Of a stretch of DNA of 64,000 nt, positions 27,998-36,482 are shown piece after piece. Under the pieces are notes generated by a model. The model searched no databases. It had not been told where the DNA came from and saw nothing but the letters and a program-made list of their open reading frames with translations. Within the stretch, counting starts at the first letter, position 1. Every line of letters starts with the position of its first letter. Both the position numbers and the translations under genes were made by a program. Origin of the DNA: Candidatus Woesearchaeota archaeon (lineage in GTDB: Archaea; Nanobdellota; Nanobdellia; Woesearchaeales; UBA9642); NCBI GenBank assembly GCA_026002815.1, contig BPGB01000002.1:62001-126000 (forward strand). Reading direction: 5' to 3'.

Positions 27998-29737
27998 TTA
28001 TCCTTGAACAGAGGTAACAATATTAACTATATATTTAGCACCATTTGAAGATCCTACCCACCAAACTCGATCGTGAACTGTAGAATCTTTTCGCACCGCA
28101 AAACTTTCAATAACTCGTGGATCAGCCGAACCATTCCAAATTGTAACATTTGGATAACGGAAAGTTAAATCTGACGCATTATTTGGATGACATACGACTT
28201 CAACTCGTTGACCATTTGAAGTATATCTAAAAGAAGCTTGATATAAAGTCACACCATTCGGAATAACAAATGAACCTACCTGTGGTGTCCCATCTGTCCA
28301 AATAAAATCGATCCCAGGACCAGATGCTACAATAAAACAATCCGAATAACTTGCGGCTGTGTATTCATATAAACCGCCACCTCCACCACTCGAAGGTGTC
28401 ACATAAACAATTTTATTACCTGTTGAATCGTAAGCTAAAACTTTTCCATCACCTATTCCTGAATCATCAACCACAACTCCTTTAATTCTATCGGCATTCC
28501 ATTGAGCCGTATCTTTTCCAACCTGAGAAGCCGTTACTCCATGTGGATTCGAAGTTGTGTCATTAATATGAAAATCAATTTGATTATGTGTGAATGTTCC
28601 CTTATTTAAAATATTATTATGATCGATTGAATTTTCTGTAAAATGAATTGAAGAATCTGCTATATGTGTATCAATCTGAGCATGAGAATTTGTACCTTTA
28701 TCAGATAAATCATTATGACTAATATCTGTTTTTAAGAAGTGAATCGAAGTTGAGTCAATATGTGAATCAATAGATGAATGGGAATACGTCCCTTTATTTA
28801 AAATATTATTATGATTAATTGAAGCTTCTGTGAAATGAATTGAAGTATTTGATGTGTGACTTGTCAAATCGGTTGAAGAAGCAAATCCGGTATGCCCTGA
28901 ATTCGTATAATCTAAATTCGATAAAGCGGAGTGATCTGTCGTTCCACCCGAAGCCGTAGAAGCAATAACAAGTTGATTTCCATCAAAAGTTAATGTTATA
29001 TTAGCGCCTTCTTTAAATGTAAAGGTATCCGTACTGGTAGCTGCCGCAACAGTACCAATTAAACCTCCTAATGAATTTCTAGCAGAAATTCCAGAAAATC
29101 CGTTTGGAAATACAATATTTGAAATTTCTCCTTGAACAAAAGCAGTTGTGGCAATTTGTGTCGAATTACTTCCGGCTGTTGGTGTTGGAGCCGTAGGAGT
29201 TCCCGTAAAATTAGGAGAAAGTAACGGGGCGGCTCCAATATCCGCAGGAGAAATAGGATCGCTTGATCCTGCAGCATGAGTTGCGGCGTGTGGATTCGGA
29301 TCTCTAGAATCTGTTAATCTCGGATCTGAATTTGTCACATATCGGTTTGAATTACTAGGTGTTCCATGAGTACCTTGTAATGCTGATTTTTGGTCTGAAG
29401 TCGGAAATCTTGAATCAGTCGAAGCCGCGAACCCAGTATGTCCAGAACTTGCATAATCTAAATTATTTAAAGCCGCGTGATTCGTAATACCTGAAACAGA
29501 CGCCACAGCGTTTTGAACGAAAGCTGTTGTGGCAATTTGAGTTGTGTTCGTTCCAGGAGCGGCTGTTGGAGCCGTAGGAGTTCCCGTAAAATTAGGAGAA
29601 TTTAATGGCGCTTTTGACTGTAATGCATTTTCTACGGTAGATAAATCTGTATCTAAACCGGTCAAATTACCATCCATTTCATCCCAAGTTAATTCAGAAC
29701 CTTTACCAGTTCTTGTAACAATAGTTCGTGTACCCAT
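27998..29737 (-). CDS. Tail fibre protein
   Basis: 579 aa; 'NFTGTPTAPTAAPGTNTTQIATTAFVQ' repeats typical of tail fibres. Confidence 0.8.
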   Translation of the reverse strand: MGTRTIVTRTGKGSELTWDEMDGNLTGLDTDLSTVENALQSKAPLNSPNFTGTPTAPTAAPGTNTTQIATTAFVQNAVASVSGITNHAALNNLDYASSGHTGFAASTDSRFPTSDQKSALQGTHGTPSNSNRYVTNSDPRLTDSRDPNPHAATHAAGSSDPISPADIGAAPLLSPNFTGTPTAPTPTAGSNSTQIATTAFVQGEISNIVFPNGFSGISARNSLGGLIGTVAAATSTDTFTFKEGANITLTFDGNQLVIASTASGGTTDHSALSNLDYTNSGHTGFASSTDLTSHTSNTSIHFTEASINHNNILNKGTYSHSSIDSHIDSTSIHFLKTDISHNDLSDKGTNSHAQIDTHIADSSIHFTENSIDHNNILNKGTFTHNQIDFHINDTTSNPHGVTASQVGKDTAQWNADRIKGVVVDDSGIGDGKVLAYDSTGNKIVYVTPSSGGGGGLYEYTAASYSDCFIVASGPGIDFIWTDGTPQVGSFVIPNGVTLYQASFRYTSNGQRVEVVCHPNNASDLTFRYPNVTIWNGSADPRVIESFAVRKDSTVHDRVWWVGSSNGAKYIVNIVTSVQG

Positions 29738-29790
29738 TTATTTACCCTCTTAAAAATTAAGATTTTTAATTTTCATTTTTATATACATTC

Positions 29791-29814
29791 CCCCATCAAC
29801 CCTTTGTTTCTCAC
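29791..29814 (-). promoter_or_regulatory. Conserved GTGAGAAACAAAGGGTTGATGGGG element (copy E)
   Basis: Same as copy D plus one A; ~54 nt upstream of start at 29737. Confidence 0.65.
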
Positions 29815-29855
29815 AACATTTTTATCTAAAATTTCAGATTTTAAATAGATTATTA

Positions 29856-30239
29856 TTAAAAAAGAATTGGTTCGGAAGGAATTTCAATAACATATTTGGT
29901 AGGTAATTTTGAAGGGATATTTGACACACCAGGGGGAACTTCTTTATAAGAAGTAATTAAAAAACCTTTTTTATCAAAAAAATAAATATCAATAGGAAAG
30001 GTCATTCCAACTGTATGGAATGACCTTTCCTTCTCGTTAGGGAATTTAAAAAGAAATACTTTTCCAGTAGGAACATCTATTTGATATCGTAATAAACCAA
30101 TTTCAATATCTTTTGGAGTATCATAAATAATAATATTATTTTCTGGAAATTTACTTAATATATCTTTTATATGACGAACGTGATCATCCTCAAAGAAAAG
30201 TTGTTCAAGATAAATATTTAAATTTTTATATCTTAACAT
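29856..30239 (-). CDS. DUF192-like protein
   Basis: 'HTVGMTFPIDIYFFDKKGFLITSYKEVPPG...KYVIEIP' matches the DUF192 signature. Confidence 0.75.
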   Translation of the reverse strand: MLRYKNLNIYLEQLFFEDDHVRHIKDILSKFPENNIIIYDTPKDIEIGLLRYQIDVPTGKVFLFKFPNEKERSFHTVGMTFPIDIYFFDKKGFLITSYKEVPPGVSNIPSKLPTKYVIEIPSEPILF

Positions 30240-30250
30240 TTTTTAACCTT

Positions 30251-31033
30251 TTAGTTGAAAAAATATAGTGCCATTCCATTCCAGAGCATATGAACTATAA
30301 CAGCTAAAATAAATCCCGTTTTTCCTTTAACTAAAACTTCGATTACTTGATTTTTCTTTTCTTTAACGTCAACATCCATTTTATGAAGGAATACTGTTAA
30401 TAAATGGAAAACAAGAACCGCGAGTCTTGTAAGTATCGATTCCAAAGTAAATGGCATTCGTAATAAATATAAAACCATTTCCGTTGCAGCAAAAATACTT
30501 GTATATAGCCAGGGAATATTATTTTTTGTCGCAACTCGTTTTGCCCATTCTTCAACTAATGGTCCAACTAAAACTATAGAAAAGATTTGAACAAATATTG
30601 TTGCCGCAGTTAGTCCAAAAATATTAGCTATTGCTGTACCAATAAACATAGTTCCTAAAATCATAATTATAGTAGAAAAGAAAATAACTTTAAAAAATAA
30701 AATTACCGAAAATAAAATAGGCTTTGCGCCTTCGAGAGATTCCTTGTCAATTAAAATTTTTTCTTTCACTTCATCAATTGCTTTTCTAAATATCTCTGTC
30801 GCCTGTTTGCCTACCGCTTTAGAATTTCCACTTTCCATATTTTTCTTAATAAGCTTGGCAACTTGTTTAGCCGTAATTTTTGCCTTCTTTTCTATTACTT
30901 TAGGATCTATTTTATTTTCTTTTAAAAATTTTCGCATTGTTAAAATCTTTTTTTCTAGAACATGTATTTCTTTTTCTAAATCCAATCTTTTTGGTAAATT
31001 GAAACTAAGTTCTATTAATAGTTCCTTGTTCAT
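30251..31033 (-). CDS. Putative CPBP/PrsW-superfamily intramembrane protease
   Basis: 260 aa; coiled-coil N-term then TM segments; 'GPLVEEWAKR', 'FAATEM', 'VFHLL', 'HMLWNGMAL' resemble EExxK/R, FxxxE, H and HxxxN motifs. Confidence 0.6.
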   Translation of the reverse strand: MNKELLIELSFNLPKRLDLEKEIHVLEKKILTMRKFLKENKIDPKVIEKKAKITAKQVAKLIKKNMESGNSKAVGKQATEIFRKAIDEVKEKILIDKESLEGAKPILFSVILFFKVIFFSTIIMILGTMFIGTAIANIFGLTAATIFVQIFSIVLVGPLVEEWAKRVATKNNIPWLYTSIFAATEMVLYLLRMPFTLESILTRLAVLVFHLLTVFLHKMDVDVKEKKNQVIEVLVKGKTGFILAVIVHMLWNGMALYFFN

Positions 31034-31069
31034 TTTTTTTATCTTCCTTCTATTTCTAGTTTTTAAATT

Positions 31070-31747
31070 TTATTTTAAATTAGCTACTTTTTGCATTAAA
31101 TCTTTTTTCTTTTCTTCCAATTTTGTTAAATTTCTTTTCATTTTTTCAATTTCTGCTGCGGATGCTCCTTCTTTCTGAGCTTTAGATATTGCTGTATTAT
31201 AATCTTTAATTGTTTTATCAATTAATTCTATTGATTTTTGAATCGTTTCAATTTTTGAATCTTCTTTTTGACTGGGATCAGTTGTTGCTTTCTTTAAAAT
31301 ATTATAAATTAATAAAAGAAAATTTACAAATAAACCAATAGTCCAAACACCATATGAAAGCATAGTAAACAAAACAATTCCCGGAGGAAATAAAGCTGTT
31401 CCAATAATAACAATTGCCCAACCAGTCGCAACAATAAGAATAGCCCGGGCAGCATATTTGATTAATTCCCAAATAATCGTTCCAACCAAACCTTCATTGA
31501 GCATTTCCAGATTTTCTTTTATGGCAACTTTTTTCTTTTTGGCCTTATCAACTAAAGCTTCAGCCCTTTTAATAGTATCCTTAGATACACCAGCTTTTAT
31601 TGCGTCCGCTTTCATTCTACTAAATACAGATAATAATTTTCTAAAAGCAGATAAACCTTCGGTTAGTTTTAAATTAGGTGGTGCTTTTTCTAAAAGCATT
31701 TCAGCCTTACCAAGATTATAATAGAATTCAATTAAAAAAGTATTCAT
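31070..31747 (-). CDS. Coiled-coil membrane protein, possible virion internal protein
   Basis: 225 aa; helical N-term, two hydrophobic segments, LTEG and LNEG tetrapeptides. Confidence 0.55.
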   Translation of the reverse strand: MNTFLIEFYYNLGKAEMLLEKAPPNLKLTEGLSAFRKLLSVFSRMKADAIKAGVSKDTIKRAEALVDKAKKKKVAIKENLEMLNEGLVGTIIWELIKYAARAILIVATGWAIVIIGTALFPPGIVLFTMLSYGVWTIGLFVNFLLLIYNILKKATTDPSQKEDSKIETIQKSIELIDKTIKDYNTAISKAQKEGASAAEIEKMKRNLTKLEEKKKDLMQKVANLK

Positions 31748-31774
31748 TTTTACTTTCCCCTTTAATTATAAAAT

Positions 31775-32254
31775 TTATGTCTTTCCTGATAATATTTTAT
31801 TTAATAACGGACTAGCTAAAAACATACCGGGACTAACTAAATTCATTTTGATTACATCCCAATTTAAAACTCGAATGTCTGCATAATTACATGCATATAA
31901 TTCGAGTTCGGAACAATACCATTTATTAATATCATTCATCTTTTCTTTGTTCGTCACAAAACCCATAATTCCTTTATAATCATACCCTTTTCCTTCTTGA
32001 GTTCTTTTAAAATAATTAAATTTTTCATATTGTTCATCGGTACATTCTAATTCAAAAATATCATACGGTGTCCCTTTTTTATGATATGAAGGATATAAAT
32101 ATCCAACTTTATGTCCTTCATATGCTCCATAACCTTTTAATGTATCGATATTAAGACACTGTTCAACATGTGAATATTCAGAACGCGTCCAGTATTTAAT
32201 TAATTTAGATACTAAACTTATTCCTTTATAACCTGTAAAATATAATTTAGGCAT
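31775..32254 (-). CDS. NlpC/P60-like (permuted, YiiX-type) cysteine hydrolase
   Basis: 'RSEYSHVEQCL' and 'KWYCSELELYA' catalytic-type His and Cys motifs, 'YDIFELE'. Confidence 0.7.
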   Translation of the reverse strand: MPKLYFTGYKGISLVSKLIKYWTRSEYSHVEQCLNIDTLKGYGAYEGHKVGYLYPSYHKKGTPYDIFELECTDEQYEKFNYFKRTQEGKGYDYKGIMGFVTNKEKMNDINKWYCSELELYACNYADIRVLNWDVIKMNLVSPGMFLASPLLNKILSGKT

Positions 32255-32267
32255 TTATATTTTTCCT

Positions 32268-32666
32268 TTATTTCATTTTTTGTACTTGTTTAGCTAATCT
32301 TTCCTCAGCTTTTTTAAGTTTTATTTGTAACTTGGCGAGTGTATTATCTGCTTTTTGACTGCATTTTTCTGGATTTTTAGATTTTGGACAGATTCTTTTT
32401 TTTGCATCTTGAGTTATTTTTATAATTTGTTTGATTTCTGCAACTGTTTCTTTTGCCATACATAAATCTCTTTTTTTACCAACATGAAATATTCCACATT
32501 TTTTCGATTTTTTATCTGCTAATGCCCTAATAGAACGATAAATCGCCCAACCTCCTACTCCCACTAATAGCCAAGAAAATAATGTTCTACCCCAACCTTC
32601 ATTTAAAATTTTAGAATCTTCATCTGATAAATTATAAATTTCTGTAATAAGTTTTTCTTTTTTCAT
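32268..32666 (-). CDS. Cys-containing coiled-coil membrane protein
   Basis: 132 aa; short N-term, LNEG, TM, 'CPKSKNPEKCSQK' coiled-coil. Confidence 0.55.
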   Translation of the reverse strand: MKKEKLITEIYNLSDEDSKILNEGWGRTLFSWLLVGVGGWAIYRSIRALADKKSKKCGIFHVGKKRDLCMAKETVAEIKQIIKITQDAKKRICPKSKNPEKCSQKADNTLAKLQIKLKKAEERLAKQVQKMK

Positions 32667-32667
32667 A

Positions 32668-33309
32668 TTATTTATCCTCTTTTTTTTCTAATTTTTTAGT
32701 AAATTTCTTAACAAAATCCTTATGTTTTTCAATCTTTAATTTTAATTTACTTATTTTAGCATCAAGTTTAGCTTCACATACTTTAGGAGATTTTGTATAT
32801 TTACATTTACCTCGTATTGCCTCTATTTTTTTAATAGCTATATCATATTCTTTAATATATCCTTTATGATAACATATACTATATTTATAATTATCTTTTA
32901 TAGTACCGTACCATTTTTCTTTTTTTGGAGGTTTACCACATCCTTGTTCAATTTTTTTCTTTATTCTTTTATTATCTATTATAAACGCAATTAATTGTAA
33001 TAAAGCTGCAATAGTTATTGCTTCAGGAAAAGCTTCTTTAAAATATATTTCATTAATAGATTGTATTTTTTCTAAATTTTTCATATATATTGTCCTTTCT
33101 AATAATGGGCTTTTATGGTTAATATTTCGTTTTTCCATTTCATCAACTAAAATTTGATGAATATCTTCTAACCATTTTTTCATTTTTTTACTCGGAAACC
33201 CGGCAGCTTTCGCACCACCCCACAATTGATGAACTCGTTTATGTAAATTCATCAATTCTTTTTTATCAATTTTTTTAACTGATTGTGGGTTGATATCTGC
33301 CAAACGCAT
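32668..33309 (-). CDS. Paralogous Cys-containing coiled-coil membrane protein
   Basis: 213 aa; hydrophobic segment and 'CKYTKSPKVCEAKLDAKISKLKLKIEK' tail. Confidence 0.55.
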   Translation of the reverse strand: MRLADINPQSVKKIDKKELMNLHKRVHQLWGGAKAAGFPSKKMKKWLEDIHQILVDEMEKRNINHKSPLLERTIYMKNLEKIQSINEIYFKEAFPEAITIAALLQLIAFIIDNKRIKKKIEQGCGKPPKKEKWYGTIKDNYKYSICYHKGYIKEYDIAIKKIEAIRGKCKYTKSPKVCEAKLDAKISKLKLKIEKHKDFVKKFTKKLEKKEDK

Positions 33310-33342
33310 TTATTTTTTATATCTCCTATAATTTGTTATATT

Positions 33343-33510
33343 TTAATCACATGTTTTACATTTTGATGGATCTTTTGTATCCACAAATCGTCCTAATTTT
33401 TCTTTTACTTTCCGATATGCTTCAATTTCCATTTGCTCTTTTAATGATAATTCACGCTCATCCTCTTCAAAACCAGAAATCATTTCGTCAATATAACTTC
33501 TAGAATTCAT
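33343..33510 (-). CDS. Small protein (55 aa) ending CKTCD
   Basis: Translation MNSRSYIDEMISGFEEDERELSLKEQMEIEAYRKVKEKLGRFVDTKDPSKCKTCD; aggag upstream; below ORF cutoff. Confidence 0.65.
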   Translation of the reverse strand: MNSRSYIDEMISGFEEDERELSLKEQMEIEAYRKVKEKLGRFVDTKDPSKCKTCD

Positions 33511-33527
33511 TGAATATCCTCCTAAAA

Positions 33528-34481
33528 TTATTGTACCGAATTTACATCGAGCATCTTCTTTATTGTATCAAATAAAGAACTTATATCCGCACCTTCACTC
33601 ATCATTTCAGCGCGTTCTAATAACATATTCTGAAATTTCTTATTTTGTACACCTTTAGATTCCATATACTTAATAATATCTTCTTTTGTTTTTACTTCAT
33701 TTTCATTAATAACAGTTTTCGGCTTGATAGGTTTTTTATTCTTTGTTTCTTTAATAGATTTTTTCTTTTTTATAGTTTTTTTAGGAGAGGGTTTTATAGA
33801 AGACTTCAAGGAAGAAGATTTTGATTCTTTAATTATTTTTTTCGCTTTTTTCTTTGGGGGTGGTGAATCAGATTTCTTTTCTTTTAATTCCATCTTCTGC
33901 AATTTAGCTTTAACTCTTTGCAAAACAAAATTATGAATTTTTTCTTCCTCTTCTTCTTGTTCTTTTAACTTCTTATCAACTAAGAAATCATTCGTATCGT
34001 AATCTATATCATCCATAGTGGTACGCTTACTAATAGGAGGAGTGGGGGATTCAAACCCGGCTATATTTGCCGAAACATTTTCATCTAAATCGTTTTCTTC
34101 TTCAACGTCCATGCATTGAACCATTGGCTGTGAAGAATGCATTTCTTCATGTGGCATATCATCTTCAGATTGAATAGTAGCCTCAATTTTAATTGATTTC
34201 TTAATAAAAATATTATCTTCCCAAGGAGACAGATAATATCCGGCACCATATACATCTAATCTTCCTTTTGTGGTAACATCTCCTAATAGATGTTTTCCAA
34301 CAATTTCATCAAGAGGAGGAATTTCAACCCGAATAATATTATTCTCAATTACACCCTTAAATCCCAATTCAACACCATTAACCATAAAACGAATAAAGGC
34401 CGAAAGATCTTCCGGCCTTATCCCATCAATAGAAACATTAAATTTTAATCGTTTTGGTTCTGAAGATATCAATTTGATCAT
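33528..34481 (-). CDS. Lys-rich structural/scaffold-like protein (hypothetical)
   Basis: 317 aa; N-terminal beta-type domain, Lys-rich linker, C-terminal helical segment. Confidence 0.45.
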   Translation of the reverse strand: MIKLISSEPKRLKFNVSIDGIRPEDLSAFIRFMVNGVELGFKGVIENNIIRVEIPPLDEIVGKHLLGDVTTKGRLDVYGAGYYLSPWEDNIFIKKSIKIEATIQSEDDMPHEEMHSSQPMVQCMDVEEENDLDENVSANIAGFESPTPPISKRTTMDDIDYDTNDFLVDKKLKEQEEEEEKIHNFVLQRVKAKLQKMELKEKKSDSPPPKKKAKKIIKESKSSSLKSSIKPSPKKTIKKKKSIKETKNKKPIKPKTVINENEVKTKEDIIKYMESKGVQNKKFQNMLLERAEMMSEGADISSLFDTIKKMLDVNSVQ

Positions 34482-34487
34482 TTCATT

Positions 34488-35084
34488 TTAAACTCTCTCT
34501 ATTTGGAATTTAAATTTATATCGTTCAATAATTTCTTTCACCCATTTGTTAGATAATTTTTCAATATCTAATCTCATTAATACCGCAGGGGCATTATTCA
34601 TACCTTTAATTGAATCTAATTTTTTAGCTACAGTATCCATGTTTAAAATTTGCCTATAAACTTTTTCATGCTTTGGATTAAAAGTAAATAAAGCTGTTTC
34701 AATATTCCCTATTAGCATTTCTTCCACAACAGCTAAAATTAAATTAAAAACAACAGTCATATTTTTCCGATATTCATAATCTGTAACAATTCTCCACGAA
34801 GCTGCTAATCTACGTCCTTCATCTCGAACTTTTTGTGTTTCTTCAGGAAAATCTATATCTGTATGTAATTTAAAAGGACCATCTAATGTCCAAGATATAG
34901 TCCCTATTAATTTTTGTTTATCATAAATACCTATTGTTGTTGTTTCTAAAATATTATCTAAATGAGGGTATAAAGAAATCATTTCTTCGGGATTCGGTTG
35001 AATATATCCTTCACGTAAATATTCTTTATATGTTAAATGATAAACTTCTTTTAATTCTTCTTGATTAATGTATTTTAATAACAT
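34488..35084 (-). CDS. GNAT-fold protein resembling FeeM-type N-acyl amino acid synthase
   Basis: 'IGIYDKQKLIGTISWTLDGPFKLHTDIDFPEETQKVRDEGRRLAASWRIV' and 'FNPKHEKVYRQILNM...NNAPAVLMRLDIE'. Confidence 0.55.
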   Translation of the reverse strand: MLLKYINQEELKEVYHLTYKEYLREGYIQPNPEEMISLYPHLDNILETTTIGIYDKQKLIGTISWTLDGPFKLHTDIDFPEETQKVRDEGRRLAASWRIVTDYEYRKNMTVVFNLILAVVEEMLIGNIETALFTFNPKHEKVYRQILNMDTVAKKLDSIKGMNNAPAVLMRLDIEKLSNKWVKEIIERYKFKFQIERV

Positions 35085-35131
35085 AAAAAAGGGCCTCCGT
35101 GGAGAGTAGATTTTTTATTTTTCTCCACGGA
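35085..35131 (-). terminator. Terminator
   Basis: TCCGTGGAG ... CTCCACGGA; minus strand followed by GGCCCTTTTTT. Confidence 0.75.
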
Positions 35132-35139
35132 TTTGTTAC

Positions 35140-35334
35140 TCACTCTTCTGTTACATTTAAGACACGAATTTTATCTTTACGTGGGTAAATTTCTTCCTCA
35201 CTTATGGAAATAATTTTCACACTTGGTTTTGGATATTCTTCATATTTTGTAATGACTCCACCCGTTCCTTGGGTTTGGACAATCGTTTGTTCCGCAGGTG
35301 GAGCAAACATACCCATTGTAGCAATATTAACCAT
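35140..35334 (-). CDS. Hypothetical protein (64 aa)
   Basis: ORF stop/start-overlapping with the next gene. Confidence 0.6.
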   Translation of the reverse strand: MVNIATMGMFAPPAEQTIVQTQGTGGVITKYEEYPKPSVKIISISEEEIYPRKDKIRVLNVTEE

Positions 35335-35831
35335 TATACTTTAACCTGCTTCCAATATGTAAATTTACCAGGACCATCGCCCTGAACCGTTATTTCATAT
35401 TCTCCAATCACATTATTATTCGTTCCAACAGATAAAGCATTTGAATAAATACGTACTCTAGCCCCAATAAGATTATTATTAGAATCATAAATTGGATTAT
35501 CGATATAAAAATTCTCATGTAAAAGCCCTAGTGCTCGTTTTAAATCATTTTGGATAGGATCTGTTAAACTTTTTATATCATCATAAAAATTTTCATTTGT
35601 AGACGTTTGATATCGATTATCCACTTCATCTGTATTTGCATCTACGAAAAAAATATAAGATTTTGAAGGATCGTATGTTGAAAAATCATAATAATATTGA
35701 CCATTCGCTAGTTCCGTCATAATCTGATCATTCAAAATGATCGTATTTGATGGCAATTCCCGTATCTGTAATTTTGGAGACAAACCAGATTCAGGAATTC
35801 CATTTTTTGTAAATGACGAAACAATAAACAT
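35334..35831 (-). CDS. Phage structural protein (hypothetical)
   Basis: 165 aa in late block; beta-rich. Confidence 0.55.
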   Translation of the reverse strand: MFIVSSFTKNGIPESGLSPKLQIRELPSNTIILNDQIMTELANGQYYYDFSTYDPSKSYIFFVDANTDEVDNRYQTSTNENFYDDIKSLTDPIQNDLKRALGLLHENFYIDNPIYDSNNNLIGARVRIYSNALSVGTNNNVIGEYEITVQGDGPGKFTYWKQVKV

Positions 35832-35847
35832 TAGTTTCTCCTATTTT

Positions 35848-36177
35848 TTAGGTAATTGTTATTTCTAGCGAAGTAATATTTCCATTATTGTCATATTGCA
35901 ATGTTTTGGTCAAAACTTTAGATGATTTAAAATTCGTTAATATTACAGAAGTAATATCCCCTTTATTATTATATGTAAAAACTTTTGAAAATAATTGATT
36001 CGTTTTTGTATTATTTTCGTAAATGTCAATTCGAGTTATGTTATTTTTATTATCATAAGAAAATTCTTTATAATATGTCTTATATGATAAAATAAATTCG
36101 TTTTCTAATTCTAATATGCGCTTATCTTCAATTGAAAATGGACTCGATGTTATTGGGTATGTTTGAATAACAGCCAT
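35848..36177 (-). CDS. Small protein with YD-like repeats
   Basis: 'FSYDNKNNITRIDI', 'FTYNNKGDITSVIL', 'LQYDNNGNITSLEI'. Confidence 0.6.
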   Translation of the reverse strand: MAVIQTYPITSSPFSIEDKRILELENEFILSYKTYYKEFSYDNKNNITRIDIYENNTKTNQLFSKVFTYNNKGDITSVILTNFKSSKVLTKTLQYDNNGNITSLEITIT

Positions 36178-36200
36178 TTAAACAATTTCCTCATTTTTTC

Positions 36201-36220
36201 TATCAAACCTTTGTTCTCAT
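36201..36220 (-). promoter_or_regulatory. Conserved ATGAGAACAAAGGTTTGATA element (copy F)
   Basis: ~24 nt upstream of start at 36177. Confidence 0.55.
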
Positions 36221-36230
36221 TTTCATTTTT

Positions 36231-36455
36231 TCACATATTTTCTAACGATTTCTTTTCTAATTTATATTTTTGGATCAAATTAGCTAAATCAACAATAAAC
36301 TTATCCATATTTAAATATTCTTTATTTGAAATAATCATTGTTGTGATAACTTTTAATTGACGATCAAAATTCGGATCGGCCTTTGTCTTTGCCATTGGAC
36401 AAGGGCCTTCCACGGGAGGGTGAATAAAACCACATTGAGGACATTCCATAGACAT
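36231..36455 (-). CDS. Small zinc-binding-like protein
   Basis: 'MECPQCGFIHPPVEGPCPM' CxxC. Confidence 0.6.
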   Translation of the reverse strand: MSMECPQCGFIHPPVEGPCPMAKTKADPNFDRQLKVITTMIISNKEYLNMDKFIVDLANLIQKYKLEKKSLENM

Positions 36456-36482
36456 TTCTCAATTCTCCTTTCTAAAATAAAG

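Noticed and set aside
33724-33936. Plus-strand Phe-rich ORF
   Set aside because: Antisense to the Lys-rich linker of the 317-aa protein.
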